Assembly (NCBI GenBank): GCA_005880175.1
Contig: VBJR01000288.1
Location: 1 to 21,761 of the forward strand
Origin: Chloroflexota bacterium
GTDB lineage: Bacteria > Chloroflexota > Dormibacteria > Dormibacterales > Dormibacteraceae
DNA: 21,761 nucleotides
Direction of reading: 5' to 3'
Positions 1 through 7,048 of this stretch are shown piece by piece; the first letter of the stretch is position 1; each line of letters opens with the position of its first letter. A program made the position numbers and the translations under genes. The notes beneath the pieces are model-generated. The model was given only the letters and a program-made list of their open reading frames with translations, was not told the DNA's origin and did not search any database.

Positions 1-3
1 AAA

Positions 4-31
4 TTGTCAGTGCACGAGGGTATAGTAGTAC
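4..31 (+). promoter_or_regulatory. possible promoter of the flavoprotein/PanD-like/MFS operon
   Basis: This short stretch is visibly richer in A and T than the rest of the window and lies 40-65 nt before the first gene. TTGTCA at 4-9 resembles a -35 box. TATAGT at 21-26 and TAGTAC at 26-31 resemble -10 boxes; only the second has acceptable spacing (16 nt), and it is the poorer match. The window edge cuts off the upstream context, so this is only a suggestion. Confidence 0.25.
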
Positions 32-70
32 ACGTATTGGCCTGGCCCACCCGGGGTGTGGAGGTGCGCT

Positions 71-1291
71 GTGTTGCGAGACCCCGTCCGCCTGCTGATC
101 ATCGGTGCCGGACCGTACGGCCTGTCGATGGCCGCGCAGTGCGGACACCTCGGCATCGATCACCTGCTCCTCGGAAGGCCGATGGAATTCTGGCGGTCGA
201 GCATGCCGCGCGGCATGCGCCTGCGCTCCCGCACCGACTGGCATCTGGATCCACTCGGGATCCACACGCTCGATGCCTATCTGCGAACGCTTGGACTGAC
301 GCCCGAGGAGGCCGATCCGATCCCGCTGGAGACGTACCTGGCCTACGCCGCGTGGTTCCAGCAGCGGAGCGGGATCCACGCCGACCGGCGCCTGGTGAGG
401 CGCCTCGAAGCGGTCGGGGGCGCCGGTCACCCCTTCCGTGCCACGCTCGAAGACGGCCGGGTGGTGGCCGCCGCGAACGTCCTGGTGACCACGGGCTTCG
501 GCGCGTGCGCCCACGTGCCGGACGAGCTGGCACGCATCCTGCCGGAGGGGTCGTACCGGCACACGCGTGACTGCGCGGACCTCAGATCTCTGGCCGGCCG
601 CAGCTGCTTGATCGTCGGCGGCCGGCAGAGCGCGTTCGAGTGGGCCGCGCTCGCCGTCCAGAACGGCGCGGCGGAGGTGCACCTCTGCTATCGCCACGAC
701 ACACCCGGATTCGCGCGGGCGGACTGGACCTGGGTCGACCCGATGCTTGAGGAGCTGGCGCGCAATCCTCGCTGGTACCGGGATCTGACCGAGGAGGCCC
801 GGGACGAGATCACCCGGCACATGTGGCGGATCGGGCGCCAGCAGCTGGAGGCCTGGCTGGCGCCGGCGATCGCCGGCGAGGCGGTCCATCTGTGGCCGCG
901 CAGCAACGTCGTCGCCTGCCGCCGCACGCCGGCGGGGCGACTGGAGGTCGGCCTCGACCGCGGCCACTCCCTCATCGTGGACGAGCTCGTGCTGGCGACC
1001 GGCTATCGCATGGACGTCGGTCGCCTGCAGTTCCTGGCCGGCGGCGACCTGCTGCCGCGGCTCGCGACCCGGAACGGGTATCCCGTGCTGGACGAGCACT
1101 TCCAGTCCACCGTTCCGGGCCTCCACTTCACGAACCGGTTCGCGGCTCAGGACTTCGGCCACTTCTTCGACTTCACCGCGGGTGTGAGGGCGGCGGCGGC
1201 GATCCTCGGCCGAGCCCTGGTCGCCTCCGCGGAGAGTGCGGCCGCGCTTCCTGGCGGCCACCGACACTCCCGCGCCAACACGGCGGATTAG
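71..1291 (+). CDS. FAD/NAD(P)H-dependent monooxygenase-like flavoprotein
   Basis: The predicted 406-residue flavoprotein resembles flavin-dependent N-hydroxylating or Baeyer-Villiger-type monooxygenases (SidA/IucD/PvdA and FMO relatives). Residues 12-17 (GAGPYG) form the FAD dinucleotide-binding loop. A second Rossmann motif, GGRQSAFE, lies at about 183-190 and fits NAD(P)H binding. ATGY at about 309-312 is the conserved motif near the C-terminus of this superfamily. No signal peptide or membrane helix is visible, so it is probably cytosolic. I chose GTG at 71 because GGAGG at 60-64 is well spaced for it; an in-frame GTG at 56 would add five residues. The stop codon overlaps the ribosome-binding site of the next gene, so the two are co-transcribed. 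The substrate is unknown; the PanD-like partner hints at a small amino-acid-derived compound, which is inference. Confidence 0.85.
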   Translation: MLRDPVRLLIIGAGPYGLSMAAQCGHLGIDHLLLGRPMEFWRSSMPRGMRLRSRTDWHLDPLGIHTLDAYLRTLGLTPEEADPIPLETYLAYAAWFQQRSGIHADRRLVRRLEAVGGAGHPFRATLEDGRVVAAANVLVTTGFGACAHVPDELARILPEGSYRHTRDCADLRSLAGRSCLIVGGRQSAFEWAALAVQNGAAEVHLCYRHDTPGFARADWTWVDPMLEELARNPRWYRDLTEEARDEITRHMWRIGRQQLEAWLAPAIAGEAVHLWPRSNVVACRRTPAGRLEVGLDRGHSLIVDELVLATGYRMDVGRLQFLAGGDLLPRLATRNGYPVLDEHFQSTVPGLHFTNRFAAQDFGHFFDFTAGVRAAAAILGRALVASAESAAALPGGHRHSRANTAD

Positions 1292-1303
1292 GAGGACATC
1301 TCG

Positions 1304-2131
1304 ATGACACAGAACTCGTACCGGATCAAGCGAGGCTGCCTGCACAACCTTCGCGTCACGGCGTCCAACCCGACCTCGCAGGACGTGGTTCCGGAGGGCC
1401 TCGTGCTCCCAGAGGGGATGATGGCGGCGGCCGACTTCGCTCCGTACGAGCAGGTCATCGTGACGAAGATCGGCGGCTCGAACTGGGTCAACCGGATGTA
1501 CACGTTCGTGCTTCCGGGCACGGGCGACGAGGTGGAGGCGCGCGGGTCCATCGCGCACCTGCTCGGCCCCGGCGACGTCTGCTGCATGATCGCGGGCAGC
1601 TATCTCGACCAGGCCCAGTACGACCGCTACGTGGGCGACGGATACGACGTGCCCACCATCGACGTGAGGCTGTATCCGGAGGAGGAGACGGTCAACGACC
1701 TGTCGAAGGCGAAGGTCGTGCTGGAGTACGGCGCGGAGACGCGGCGCGTCGAGGCGCTCTCACCGGCGGTGGTCGAGCGACGCCGGGAGCTGCCACGGGT
1801 CGTGCTGTCGAACCTGCTCTCCGGCCTGCGCATCGAGGAGGTCGAGCGCCGCGGCTGCATCGAGATGAGCGCGGAGCTGCCGATCGAGTACATGCGCCGG
1901 GCGGGGTTCTGCCCCAACCAGAGCATCTTCGTCTACAACGCCAGCCGGGGCGGCACGTCCGCCGAGAGCTACGTGGTTCCCAGCCTGACCAAGAGGACGG
2001 TCGGCATCTCGGGCGCCCTGTCGGCGGTCGCGGACATCGGCGACATCGTGTCCGAAGCGGCCTACGTGACCAACACCGATGGCCTGACGCCGACCATCTG
2101 CAACCTGCACCATGAGCCAGCGCTGGGTTGA
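1304..2131 (+). CDS. tandem PanD-like (aspartate 1-decarboxylase fold) protein with Gly-Cys at the processing position
   Basis: This 275-residue protein reads as two consecutive repeats of the PanD double-psi beta-barrel. Repeat 1 (about 13-98) has LHNLRVTA, then a DAAGI-like segment and RGSIAHLL...GD, matching PanD's LHxxxHRAxVT, the segment after the cleavage site, and NGAAAH...GD. Repeat 2 (about 167-256) has RRGCIEM, FCPNQSIFVYNAS, SYVVP and GISGALSAVADIGDIV. PanD cleaves itself between Gly24 and Ser25 to make a pyruvoyl cofactor. Repeat 2 has Gly184-Cys185 there, and repeat 1 has Gly-Leu. PanD's catalytic Tyr58 appears conserved in repeat 2, while Thr57 and Asn72 both look like Ser. Normal PanD is about 120-140 residues and single-domain. 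AGGAGG at 1290-1295 sits 8 nt before the ATG. The homology is a by-eye call; the activity, or any decarboxylation at all, is unknown. Confidence 0.7.
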   Translation: MTQNSYRIKRGCLHNLRVTASNPTSQDVVPEGLVLPEGMMAAADFAPYEQVIVTKIGGSNWVNRMYTFVLPGTGDEVEARGSIAHLLGPGDVCCMIAGSYLDQAQYDRYVGDGYDVPTIDVRLYPEEETVNDLSKAKVVLEYGAETRRVEALSPAVVERRRELPRVVLSNLLSGLRIEEVERRGCIEMSAELPIEYMRRAGFCPNQSIFVYNASRGGTSAESYVVPSLTKRTVGISGALSAVADIGDIVSEAAYVTNTDGLTPTICNLHHEPALG

Positions 2132-3491
2132 TGAGCGGCGCGCCGGCCGCCCGGTCCTGACCGCCGTTCGCGCGCGCGCCGCGGCGGTCGGCGCCGGGCC
2201 CCGGTTCCAGGCGGTCCGGTGGTCGATCTTCGTCGTCCTGATGCTGCCCTACGTGTGGGTGTACTTCCACCGCATGGCCCCGGCCGTCGCGTCGAGCGAG
2301 CTCACGGTCGCGTTCGGCACCGGCGCCGGCGCGCTGGGTCTCCTGGCCGCCATCTACTTCTGGATCGCCACCGTGACCCAGATCCCGTCCGGCGTCATCG
2401 CGGACACGGTGGGGACCCGGGCGGTGGTGACGGCCGGCAACCTGATCGCGGGCGCGGGGTCGATCGTCTTCGGCCTCGCGCCGACCTTCGCGATCGCGAC
2501 CGCCGGCCGGCTCCTGGTCGGCCTCGGCGTCTCGGCGGTGTTCGTCTGCTTCATGAAGAGCAACACCGTCTGGTTCAGCGAGCGCCGGTTCGGCCTGATC
2601 AGCGGCCTCACCCTGCTCATCGGCAACCTCGGATCGATCCTGGCGGCGGCGCCGCTGGCGGCCGTCCTCAGCGTCGTCTCCTGGCGCCCGGTGTTCGTGG
2701 CCATCGGAGTCTCCTCGGTCGCGCTCGCCGGGCTGTCGGCGCTGGTGGTCCGCGACCGGCCGGAGGACGTCGGGCTCCCATCGCCGTCCGGCTCGGCGAC
2801 CCCGGCCGGCACCGGCCGGCCCTGGCAGGCCGACCTCCTCGACGTGCTGCGCAACCGCGACGTCTGGCCCAGCTTCCTGGTCAACTTCGGGATGCTGGGC
2901 AGCCTCTACGCCTTCACCGGGCTGTGGGCGGTGCCACTGCTCCGGGATGCGCGGGGCCTGTCCGGCGCCGCGGCGGCCGACTACACGACGGTCGCGCTGA
3001 CCGGCTTCGCGATCGGCGCGCTGTGCCTGGGATGGATCTCCGACCGCCTCGGCGTGCGCAAGCCCGTGCTGGTCGTCAGCGCGGCCGCGTACGCGGCGAC
3101 CTGGCTGGCCGTCATCGTCCTGCCCTGGTCCGCGGGACCGAGCGGCGTGGCGCTCTTCGCTGTGATGGGGCTGGCGGGGGGAGGGTTCATCCTGACCTAT
3201 CCCTGCGCGAAGGAGGTGGCGCCGCCCGCCCTCTCGGGGATGGCCATCAGCGTCGTCAACACGGGCGTCTTCCTCGGCGTCTCGCTGGTGCAGCCGCTGT
3301 TCGGGTGGATGCTCGACCTGGGCTGGCGCGGACAGACGGGCGGGGGGCCGCGCGTGTACTCATGGGCCGCCTACGAGCCCGCGCTGCTCCTGATGCTGGG
3401 CTGCGCGCTCCTCGCCGTGCTGGCGGGGCTGGCCGTCCGGGAGACGTACTGCCGGAACGTGACCGGCGCGCGCATGGCCAGTCCCGGGTAG
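2112..3491 (+). CDS. major facilitator superfamily (MFS) transporter
   Basis: The 459-residue, largely hydrophobic protein has the twelve-helix MFS layout. The first-half signature motif is at about residues 93-103 (SGVIADTVGTR), and the matching second-half loop reads ISDRLGVRK. The segment YFHRMAP near helix 1 and the helix-2 segment running into QIPSG are typical of organic-anion-type MFS carriers. The ATG at 2112 lies inside the end of the PanD-like gene (20-nt overlap) and has no clear Shine-Dalgarno sequence, so translation is probably coupled. The first roughly 35 residues are hydrophilic and poorly typical, so a later start is possible. Its place as third gene of the cluster suggests it moves the substrate or product of the two enzymes; this is inference. 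Confidence 0.85.
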   Translation: MSQRWVDERRAGRPVLTAVRARAAAVGAGPRFQAVRWSIFVVLMLPYVWVYFHRMAPAVASSELTVAFGTGAGALGLLAAIYFWIATVTQIPSGVIADTVGTRAVVTAGNLIAGAGSIVFGLAPTFAIATAGRLLVGLGVSAVFVCFMKSNTVWFSERRFGLISGLTLLIGNLGSILAAAPLAAVLSVVSWRPVFVAIGVSSVALAGLSALVVRDRPEDVGLPSPSGSATPAGTGRPWQADLLDVLRNRDVWPSFLVNFGMLGSLYAFTGLWAVPLLRDARGLSGAAAADYTTVALTGFAIGALCLGWISDRLGVRKPVLVVSAAAYAATWLAVIVLPWSAGPSGVALFAVMGLAGGGFILTYPCAKEVAPPALSGMAISVVNTGVFLGVSLVQPLFGWMLDLGWRGQTGGGPRVYSWAAYEPALLLMLGCALLAVLAGLAVRETYCRNVTGARMASPG

Positions 3492-3539
3492 CACCCACCC
3501 GGCCGACCTGCGGGGCAACCGCCGGGACGCCGCCGCGGC

Positions 3540-4610
3540 CTACCCCGTGGCGGCCGCCGCCTGCTGCTGGTACCAGCGCACCGGGTGCTCCACTCCGTGG
3601 ATGTCCTCGTACTGCGACCAGAGCCGGTCGTAGATCGGGTGGTACTGGCCGGCGACGTCGGCGATCGTGCCGTCGCTCAGGCCCACCGAGCGCAGCCGCT
3701 TGGCCAGCGAGTCGATCGCGAAGGCGCGCATCTCGGTCGGGTCCTGGCGCATCTCGTCCGGCATCTCGGACGGATGCTCGTACTCCAGCAGCGTCTCCGG
3801 GTCCACCACGGTCAGGACCGCCGGCTCCGCCAGCTCCAGCACCTTGCGCACCACCACGCGCGCCAGCTCGGGATCGTCGCGCAGCCGCCGGCGCAGCGCC
3901 AGCACGCCGAAGCCGATGTGCCGCGACTCGTCCCGGGCGACGGCGGTGAACCCGGCCGTGAAGCCCGGCATCAGCCCGATGGCACGGAAGAACCGCAGCA
4001 GGGCGCGCTGGCCGGTCAGGGCCAGGTAGCCCTCGATGACCAGGTGGTACGTGACGACCGCCTCGACCCACGACGTGACGTCGCCCGGGTCCTTGCGCAC
4101 CGCCTCGGTCGCGTCGATCAGGTCCTTCTCGAAGATGCGCCGGAAGCCCTTCGTCGCCTCGGGACCGACGACCGCGAGCGCGCTGCTCAGGCCGCCGCCG
4201 ACCTGCAGCACCTCGTCGAAGAAGCGCTGGAAGAACACCGTGTGGCGGGCCTCGTCCGCGATCTGCGTGGCCAGGAAGATCCGCTCGTCCTCGTGCGGCG
4301 CCGCGTGCAGGATGGGTGACAGGGTGTCGGTGACCGCCTGCTCGCCGATGAAGAACAGGATCATCGTCCGCCGGACGGTGTCGCGCTGGGCCTCGTCCAG
4401 CGTGCTCCACTGCTGCTTGTCGGCGCTGAAGTCCAGGTCGGACACCGCCCACTGCTGCTTCTCCCAGCGCCGGTAGAGGGAGGTCGAGTCCATGTCCGGG
4501 GCGAGGTAGCTGTCCATCTGGACCTGCACCTCGTCCATCGAGATCCGCACCAGCTCCGGGAGCGGCGCCTCCTCGACCTTGCGGACGATTTCCTGCACCG
4601 AGTTCTGCAT
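3540..4610 (-). CDS. R2-like ligand-binding oxidase (R2lox)-like ferritin-fold metalloprotein
   Basis: The 356-residue protein belongs to the ribonucleotide reductase R2/ferritin-like superfamily. The six dimetal ligands are visible: Glu90 (FIGEQAV), Glu120 and His123 (ADEARH), Glu193 (IEGYLALTG), Glu228 and His231 (RDESRH). It resembles R2lox (for example Mycobacterium tuberculosis Rv0233) more than true NrdB. The valine and tyrosine that form the R2lox ether cross-link appear conserved as Val93 and Tyr188, and no NrdA gene is nearby. R2lox proteins hold a Mn/Fe cofactor and a fatty-acid-like ligand; their physiological reaction is unsettled. This one is longer than Rv0233 (314 residues), mainly through an N-terminal extension of about 45 residues. 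I chose ATG at 4610 because a -10-like TACGAT lies 7 nt upstream (leaderless start). An open frame continues to 4763, but its added residues are Arg/Ser-rich and it would run past that promoter. Confidence 0.8.
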   Translation of the reverse strand: MQNSVQEIVRKVEEAPLPELVRISMDEVQVQMDSYLAPDMDSTSLYRRWEKQQWAVSDLDFSADKQQWSTLDEAQRDTVRRTMILFFIGEQAVTDTLSPILHAAPHEDERIFLATQIADEARHTVFFQRFFDEVLQVGGGLSSALAVVGPEATKGFRRIFEKDLIDATEAVRKDPGDVTSWVEAVVTYHLVIEGYLALTGQRALLRFFRAIGLMPGFTAGFTAVARDESRHIGFGVLALRRRLRDDPELARVVVRKVLELAEPAVLTVVDPETLLEYEHPSEMPDEMRQDPTEMRAFAIDSLAKRLRSVGLSDGTIADVAGQYHPIYDRLWSQYEDIHGVEHPVRWYQQQAAAATG

Positions 4611-4645
4611 GTACTGGATCGTACTGCACGCCTGGAGCGGCGCAA
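4611..4645 (-). promoter_or_regulatory. predicted leaderless promoter of the R2lox-like gene, with a hexamer repeat
   Basis: Read on the minus strand, TTGCGC (4645-4640) and TACGAT (4623-4618) form a -35/-10 pair with a 16-nt spacer. The -10 ends 7 nt before the ATG, as for leaderless mRNAs. The sequence also holds a direct hexamer repeat, CAGTAC-GATC-CAGTAC (4626-4611), that overlaps the -10 and abuts the start codon, so it could be an operator. Confidence 0.45.
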
Positions 4646-4672
4646 AGAGGTCGCGCGACAGACCGCCGGACG

Positions 4673-4678
4673 TACGCT
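4673..4678 (+). promoter_or_regulatory. predicted -10 box of the acetyltransferase operon
   Basis: TACGCT at 4673-4678 lies 6 nt before a GTG at 4685, a typical leaderless spacing. It faces away from the R2lox-like promoter 50 nt to the left, so this interval serves two divergent units. No convincing -35 box was found. Confidence 0.35.
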
Positions 4679-4684
4679 GTCGCC

Positions 4685-4732
4685 GTGAACGCGATCCGGG
4701 CCGTAGACGACGCGGGACTGAGCGCCACGTGA
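4685..4732 (+). CDS. possible 15-codon leader ORF before the acetyltransferase gene
   Basis: GTG at 4685 opens a 15-codon frame (VNAIRAVDDAGLSAT) ending in a TGA at 4730-4732 that overlaps the GTG start of the acetyltransferase at 4729 (GTGA). Its start is 6 nt after a -10-like TACGCT, so a leaderless mRNA would present this codon first and re-initiate into the acetyltransferase. The overlap matches the GTGA junctions of the downstream genes. It is too short for a coding-statistics judgement and may be fortuitous. Confidence 0.3.
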   Translation: MNAIRAVDDAGLSAT

Positions 4733-5283
4733 CCGCCCTCTTCGAGACCGAGCGGCTGTGCATGCGCCTGCCGGCGCCCGAGGACGCCGCCGCCGTGGCC
4801 GACTTCTACGTGCGCAACCGCGACCACCTGCAGCCCTGGTCGCCGACCCTGCACCCCGGCCTGTTCAGCGCCACGTTCTGGGCCGGGGAGGCGGAGCGCC
4901 GGCTCGGCGACTACCACGCCGGCGTCGAGATCCGCGGCTTCCTGTTCCTCCGCGCCGACCCGCGCCGGGTGGTCGGCAACCTCTCGCTGACGCAGATCAT
5001 GCGGGGCGCCCTCCACGCCTGCACGCTCGGCTACTCGCTGGACGTGGACGCCCAGGGCTGCGGCTACATGCTGGAGGCGGTGCAGGGGGCGGTCGCCTAC
5101 GCGTTCGGGCCGCTCGGCCTGCATCGCGTCATGGCAGACTACATGCCCCGGAACCGGCGCAGCGCCGCCGTGCTCCGGCAGGCGGGCTTCGTCATGGAGG
5201 GATACGCCCGCGAGTTCCTGCGCATCAATGGCCGATGGGAGGACCACGTGCTGACCGCGATCACGAACCCGGACTGGCGGTGA
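4729..5283 (+). CDS. GNAT acetyltransferase, RimJ/RimL type
   Basis: The 184-residue protein carries the GNAT fold. The N-terminus (ETERLCMRLPAPEDAAAVADFY) matches the first strand and helix of RimJ/RimL acetyltransferases. YSLDVDAQGCGYMLEAVQGAVAYAF is the acetyl-CoA binding segment, though it is Q-G-C-G-Y where many relatives have Q/RGxGxA/G. NRRSAAVLRQAGFVMEGYAREFLRINGRWEDH is the characteristic C-terminal region. Such enzymes transfer acetyl from acetyl-CoA to N-terminal amines of ribosomal proteins or to small amines; the acceptor here is unknown. The GTG start overlaps a short leader frame, and its own TGA overlaps the next GTG (5280-5283). An open frame extends to 4579, but that would run back through the divergent promoter. 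Confidence 0.85.
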   Translation: MTALFETERLCMRLPAPEDAAAVADFYVRNRDHLQPWSPTLHPGLFSATFWAGEAERRLGDYHAGVEIRGFLFLRADPRRVVGNLSLTQIMRGALHACTLGYSLDVDAQGCGYMLEAVQGAVAYAFGPLGLHRVMADYMPRNRRSAAVLRQAGFVMEGYAREFLRINGRWEDHVLTAITNPDWR

Positions 5284-6152
5284 CCGTCCCGACCGCCCCC
5301 ACCCCTGCCGCGGCCGGCGAGCCGCTGCTGCGCCTGCGCCCGCTGGGCCTGGGCGAGCTCCTCGACGACGTGTTCCGCATCTACCGCCGCCACTTCTGGG
5401 TCCTGGTCGCGATCGCGCTCGTCGTCGCGCTGCCGGGCCTCGCGCTCCAGTTCGCGAGCGGGTCGGCCGGCCAGTTCGGCTTCGTCCTGTCGATCCTGAA
5501 CGACCTCAACAACCCGAACGCGCTGGCCGGCCAGCAGCCGCCCGCCCTGCCCAACCTGGCCATCCTGGCGCTGACGTACCTGGTCCTGATCGCGCTCATC
5601 CCGTTCACGCTCGCCGCCATCCCGCGCGCCGCGATCGACGTCGTCCTGGGCAACCCGGTCGGCGTCCGCTCCACGCTGGCCGGCGTCGCCCGCCGCTACT
5701 GGCGGCTGATGGGCGTCTCCCTGCTGTACCTGCTGATCTCGCCACTGGTGATCTGCCTGCCGGTGTTCGTGTGGCTGTTCGTGCGCTGGGTGGTCGCGAT
5801 CCCGGCGCTGCTGGCCGAGGACGTGGGCCCGATCCGGGCGCTCGACCGGAGCTGGACGCTCACCCGCGGCCACTGGTGGCGGCTGTTCGGCATCCTGGTG
5901 CTGATCTACCTGCTGACGTCGGTCGTCGGAGGCGCGCTGGGGGTGTTCTCGCTCCCGCTGGCGGTGGCGGTGCCGTTCATCCCGCCGTTCGTGCGGGGCG
6001 CGATCATCCTCACGGTCGAGACGGCCGCGAACGCGGTCGTGCAGCCGGCGCTGTACCTGTGCGTCGCGCTGCTCTACTTCGACCTCCGCATCCGGCACGA
6101 GCACTTCGACCTGGACCAGCTGGCGCGGCAGGTGGTCGCCCCGGCGCCGTGA
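5280..6152 (+). CDS. integral membrane protein with GPDPase membrane domain
   Basis: This 290-residue protein resembles the membrane-only domain found at the N-terminus of some glycerophosphoryl diester phosphodiesterases; no phosphodiesterase catalytic domain is present. A cytoplasmic-looking N-terminus (LRPLGLGELLDDVFRIYRRHF) precedes about six hydrophobic stretches. The segment AIPALLAEDVGPIRALDRSWTLTRGHWWR and the ending LLYFDLRIRHEHFDL are typical of this family. The GTG start overlaps the acetyltransferase stop (GTGA), and its TGA overlaps the next GTG. Its constant company with DUF4129/DUF4350/MoxR/DUF58 genes points to a role in cell-envelope or membrane-complex assembly, but no biochemical function can be given. 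Confidence 0.8.
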   Translation: MTVPTAPTPAAAGEPLLRLRPLGLGELLDDVFRIYRRHFWVLVAIALVVALPGLALQFASGSAGQFGFVLSILNDLNNPNALAGQQPPALPNLAILALTYLVLIALIPFTLAAIPRAAIDVVLGNPVGVRSTLAGVARRYWRLMGVSLLYLLISPLVICLPVFVWLFVRWVVAIPALLAEDVGPIRALDRSWTLTRGHWWRLFGILVLIYLLTSVVGGALGVFSLPLAVAVPFIPPFVRGAIILTVETAANAVVQPALYLCVALLYFDLRIRHEHFDLDQLARQVVAPAP

Positions 6153-7048
6153 CGGTCTGGCGGCGAGCCGCGCTGCTGGCGGTCCTCGCCGTGAGCCTGG
6201 CCGTGGCCGCCGGGGACGGCGCGAGCGCCGCCGACCAGGCCGCGTACGCCGACTCGGTGGACCGGGCGCTGGCGATCCTCCGCGACCCCGGCGGCGACGA
6301 CCGCGCCGCCGCGAGCCGGGCCGCGGACATCCTGGAGGCGGGCACCGGCCAGAGCCAGCGCGAGATCCTGAGCGACCTCCGCCGGTCGCCGCCCGACGTG
6401 GCCGACGCCCGGGTCCGCCTGGCCGCGCTCGCCGCGGCCGACCGGGCGCCGGCGTTCACGCCCGAGCCGTCGCGGGCCCGGCGGGCGGTGAGCGACATCC
6501 TGGCGCAGCCGCGGTACGCGGGCCTGGGCCAGGGGCCGTCGCTGACCGACCGGATCCGCGACGCGCTGCTCCGGCTCCTCGTCCGGGTCCTGAGCGCGAT
6601 CGGCTCGCTGCTGGCCAGCGGCGCCGGGATCGCGGTGTTCGCCGCCGCCGCGGCCGGCCTCGTGCTCGTCGGCCTGGTCGTCGCCCGCTCGGCGCGCTGG
6701 CGCGGCCGCCGCGAGGCGCGCGTGGCCGCCGGCGGGGGCGAGGACGAGCCGGGCGACGACCGCTTCGCCCGCGCCGACCGCCTGGCCGCGGGCGGCGACC
6801 TGGACGGGGCGATCCGGGCCCTGGCCGGCGCCGTCGCGGAGGCGCTGGGCGGCGACCGCGCCTGGGAGGTGAGCCCGCTGACCGTCCGGGAGCTCTTCGC
6901 GAACGCGGGCGACCCGGGGGCGCTGCGGCCGCTGCTGGTCGCGTTCGAGGCCGCCGTGTACGGGCAGCGGCCGCCGGACCCGGAGACGTACCGGCGAGCC
7001 GACGCGGCAGCGGCCCCGTTCCGGCCGGCCGGCCGGGTGGCGGCGTGA
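6149..7048 (+). CDS. DUF4129 domain protein, membrane-anchored
   Basis: The 299-residue protein starts with a hydrophobic signal-like segment (about 4-21, ending near ASAAD). It has an Ala/Arg-rich, probably extracytoplasmic region to about residue 150, one strong membrane helix at about 156-180, and a cytoplasmic C-terminal domain. That domain (FARADRLAAGGDLDGAIRALAGAVAEAL...SPLTVRELFA...FEAAVYGQRPP) matches DUF4129, commonly encoded beside DUF4350, MoxR and DUF58 genes. Function is unknown; partnership with the MoxR ATPase is inferred from gene neighbourhood. GTG at 6149 overlaps the previous stop and its own TGA overlaps the next GTG at 7045. Confidence 0.8.
   Translation: MTVWRRAALLAVLAVSLAVAAGDGASAADQAAYADSVDRALAILRDPGGDDRAAASRAADILEAGTGQSQREILSDLRRSPPDVADARVRLAALAAADRAPAFTPEPSRARRAVSDILAQPRYAGLGQGPSLTDRIRDALLRLLVRVLSAIGSLLASGAGIAVFAAAAAGLVLVGLVVARSARWRGRREARVAAGGGEDEPGDDRFARADRLAAGGDLDGAIRALAGAVAEALGGDRAWEVSPLTVRELFANAGDPGALRPLLVAFEAAVYGQRPPDPETYRRADAAAAPFRPAGRVAA

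Noticed and set aside
3492..3539. Terminator between the convergent MFS and R2lox-like genes
   Set aside because: The 48-nt gap is GC-rich, but I found no clear stem followed by a T-tract on either strand.
3540..4610. True class I ribonucleotide reductase beta subunit (NrdB)
   Set aside because: No NrdA gene is adjacent, and the valine-tyrosine pair typical of R2lox appears conserved.
3256..5247. Very long open frames opposite or across real genes (also 9330-12269, 13186-15270 and 16070-17779 on the minus strand)
   Set aside because: They are rich in Arg, Pro, Gly, Ala and His without domains, and run antisense to well-supported genes. Extreme GC content at third codon positions leaves such shadow frames open.
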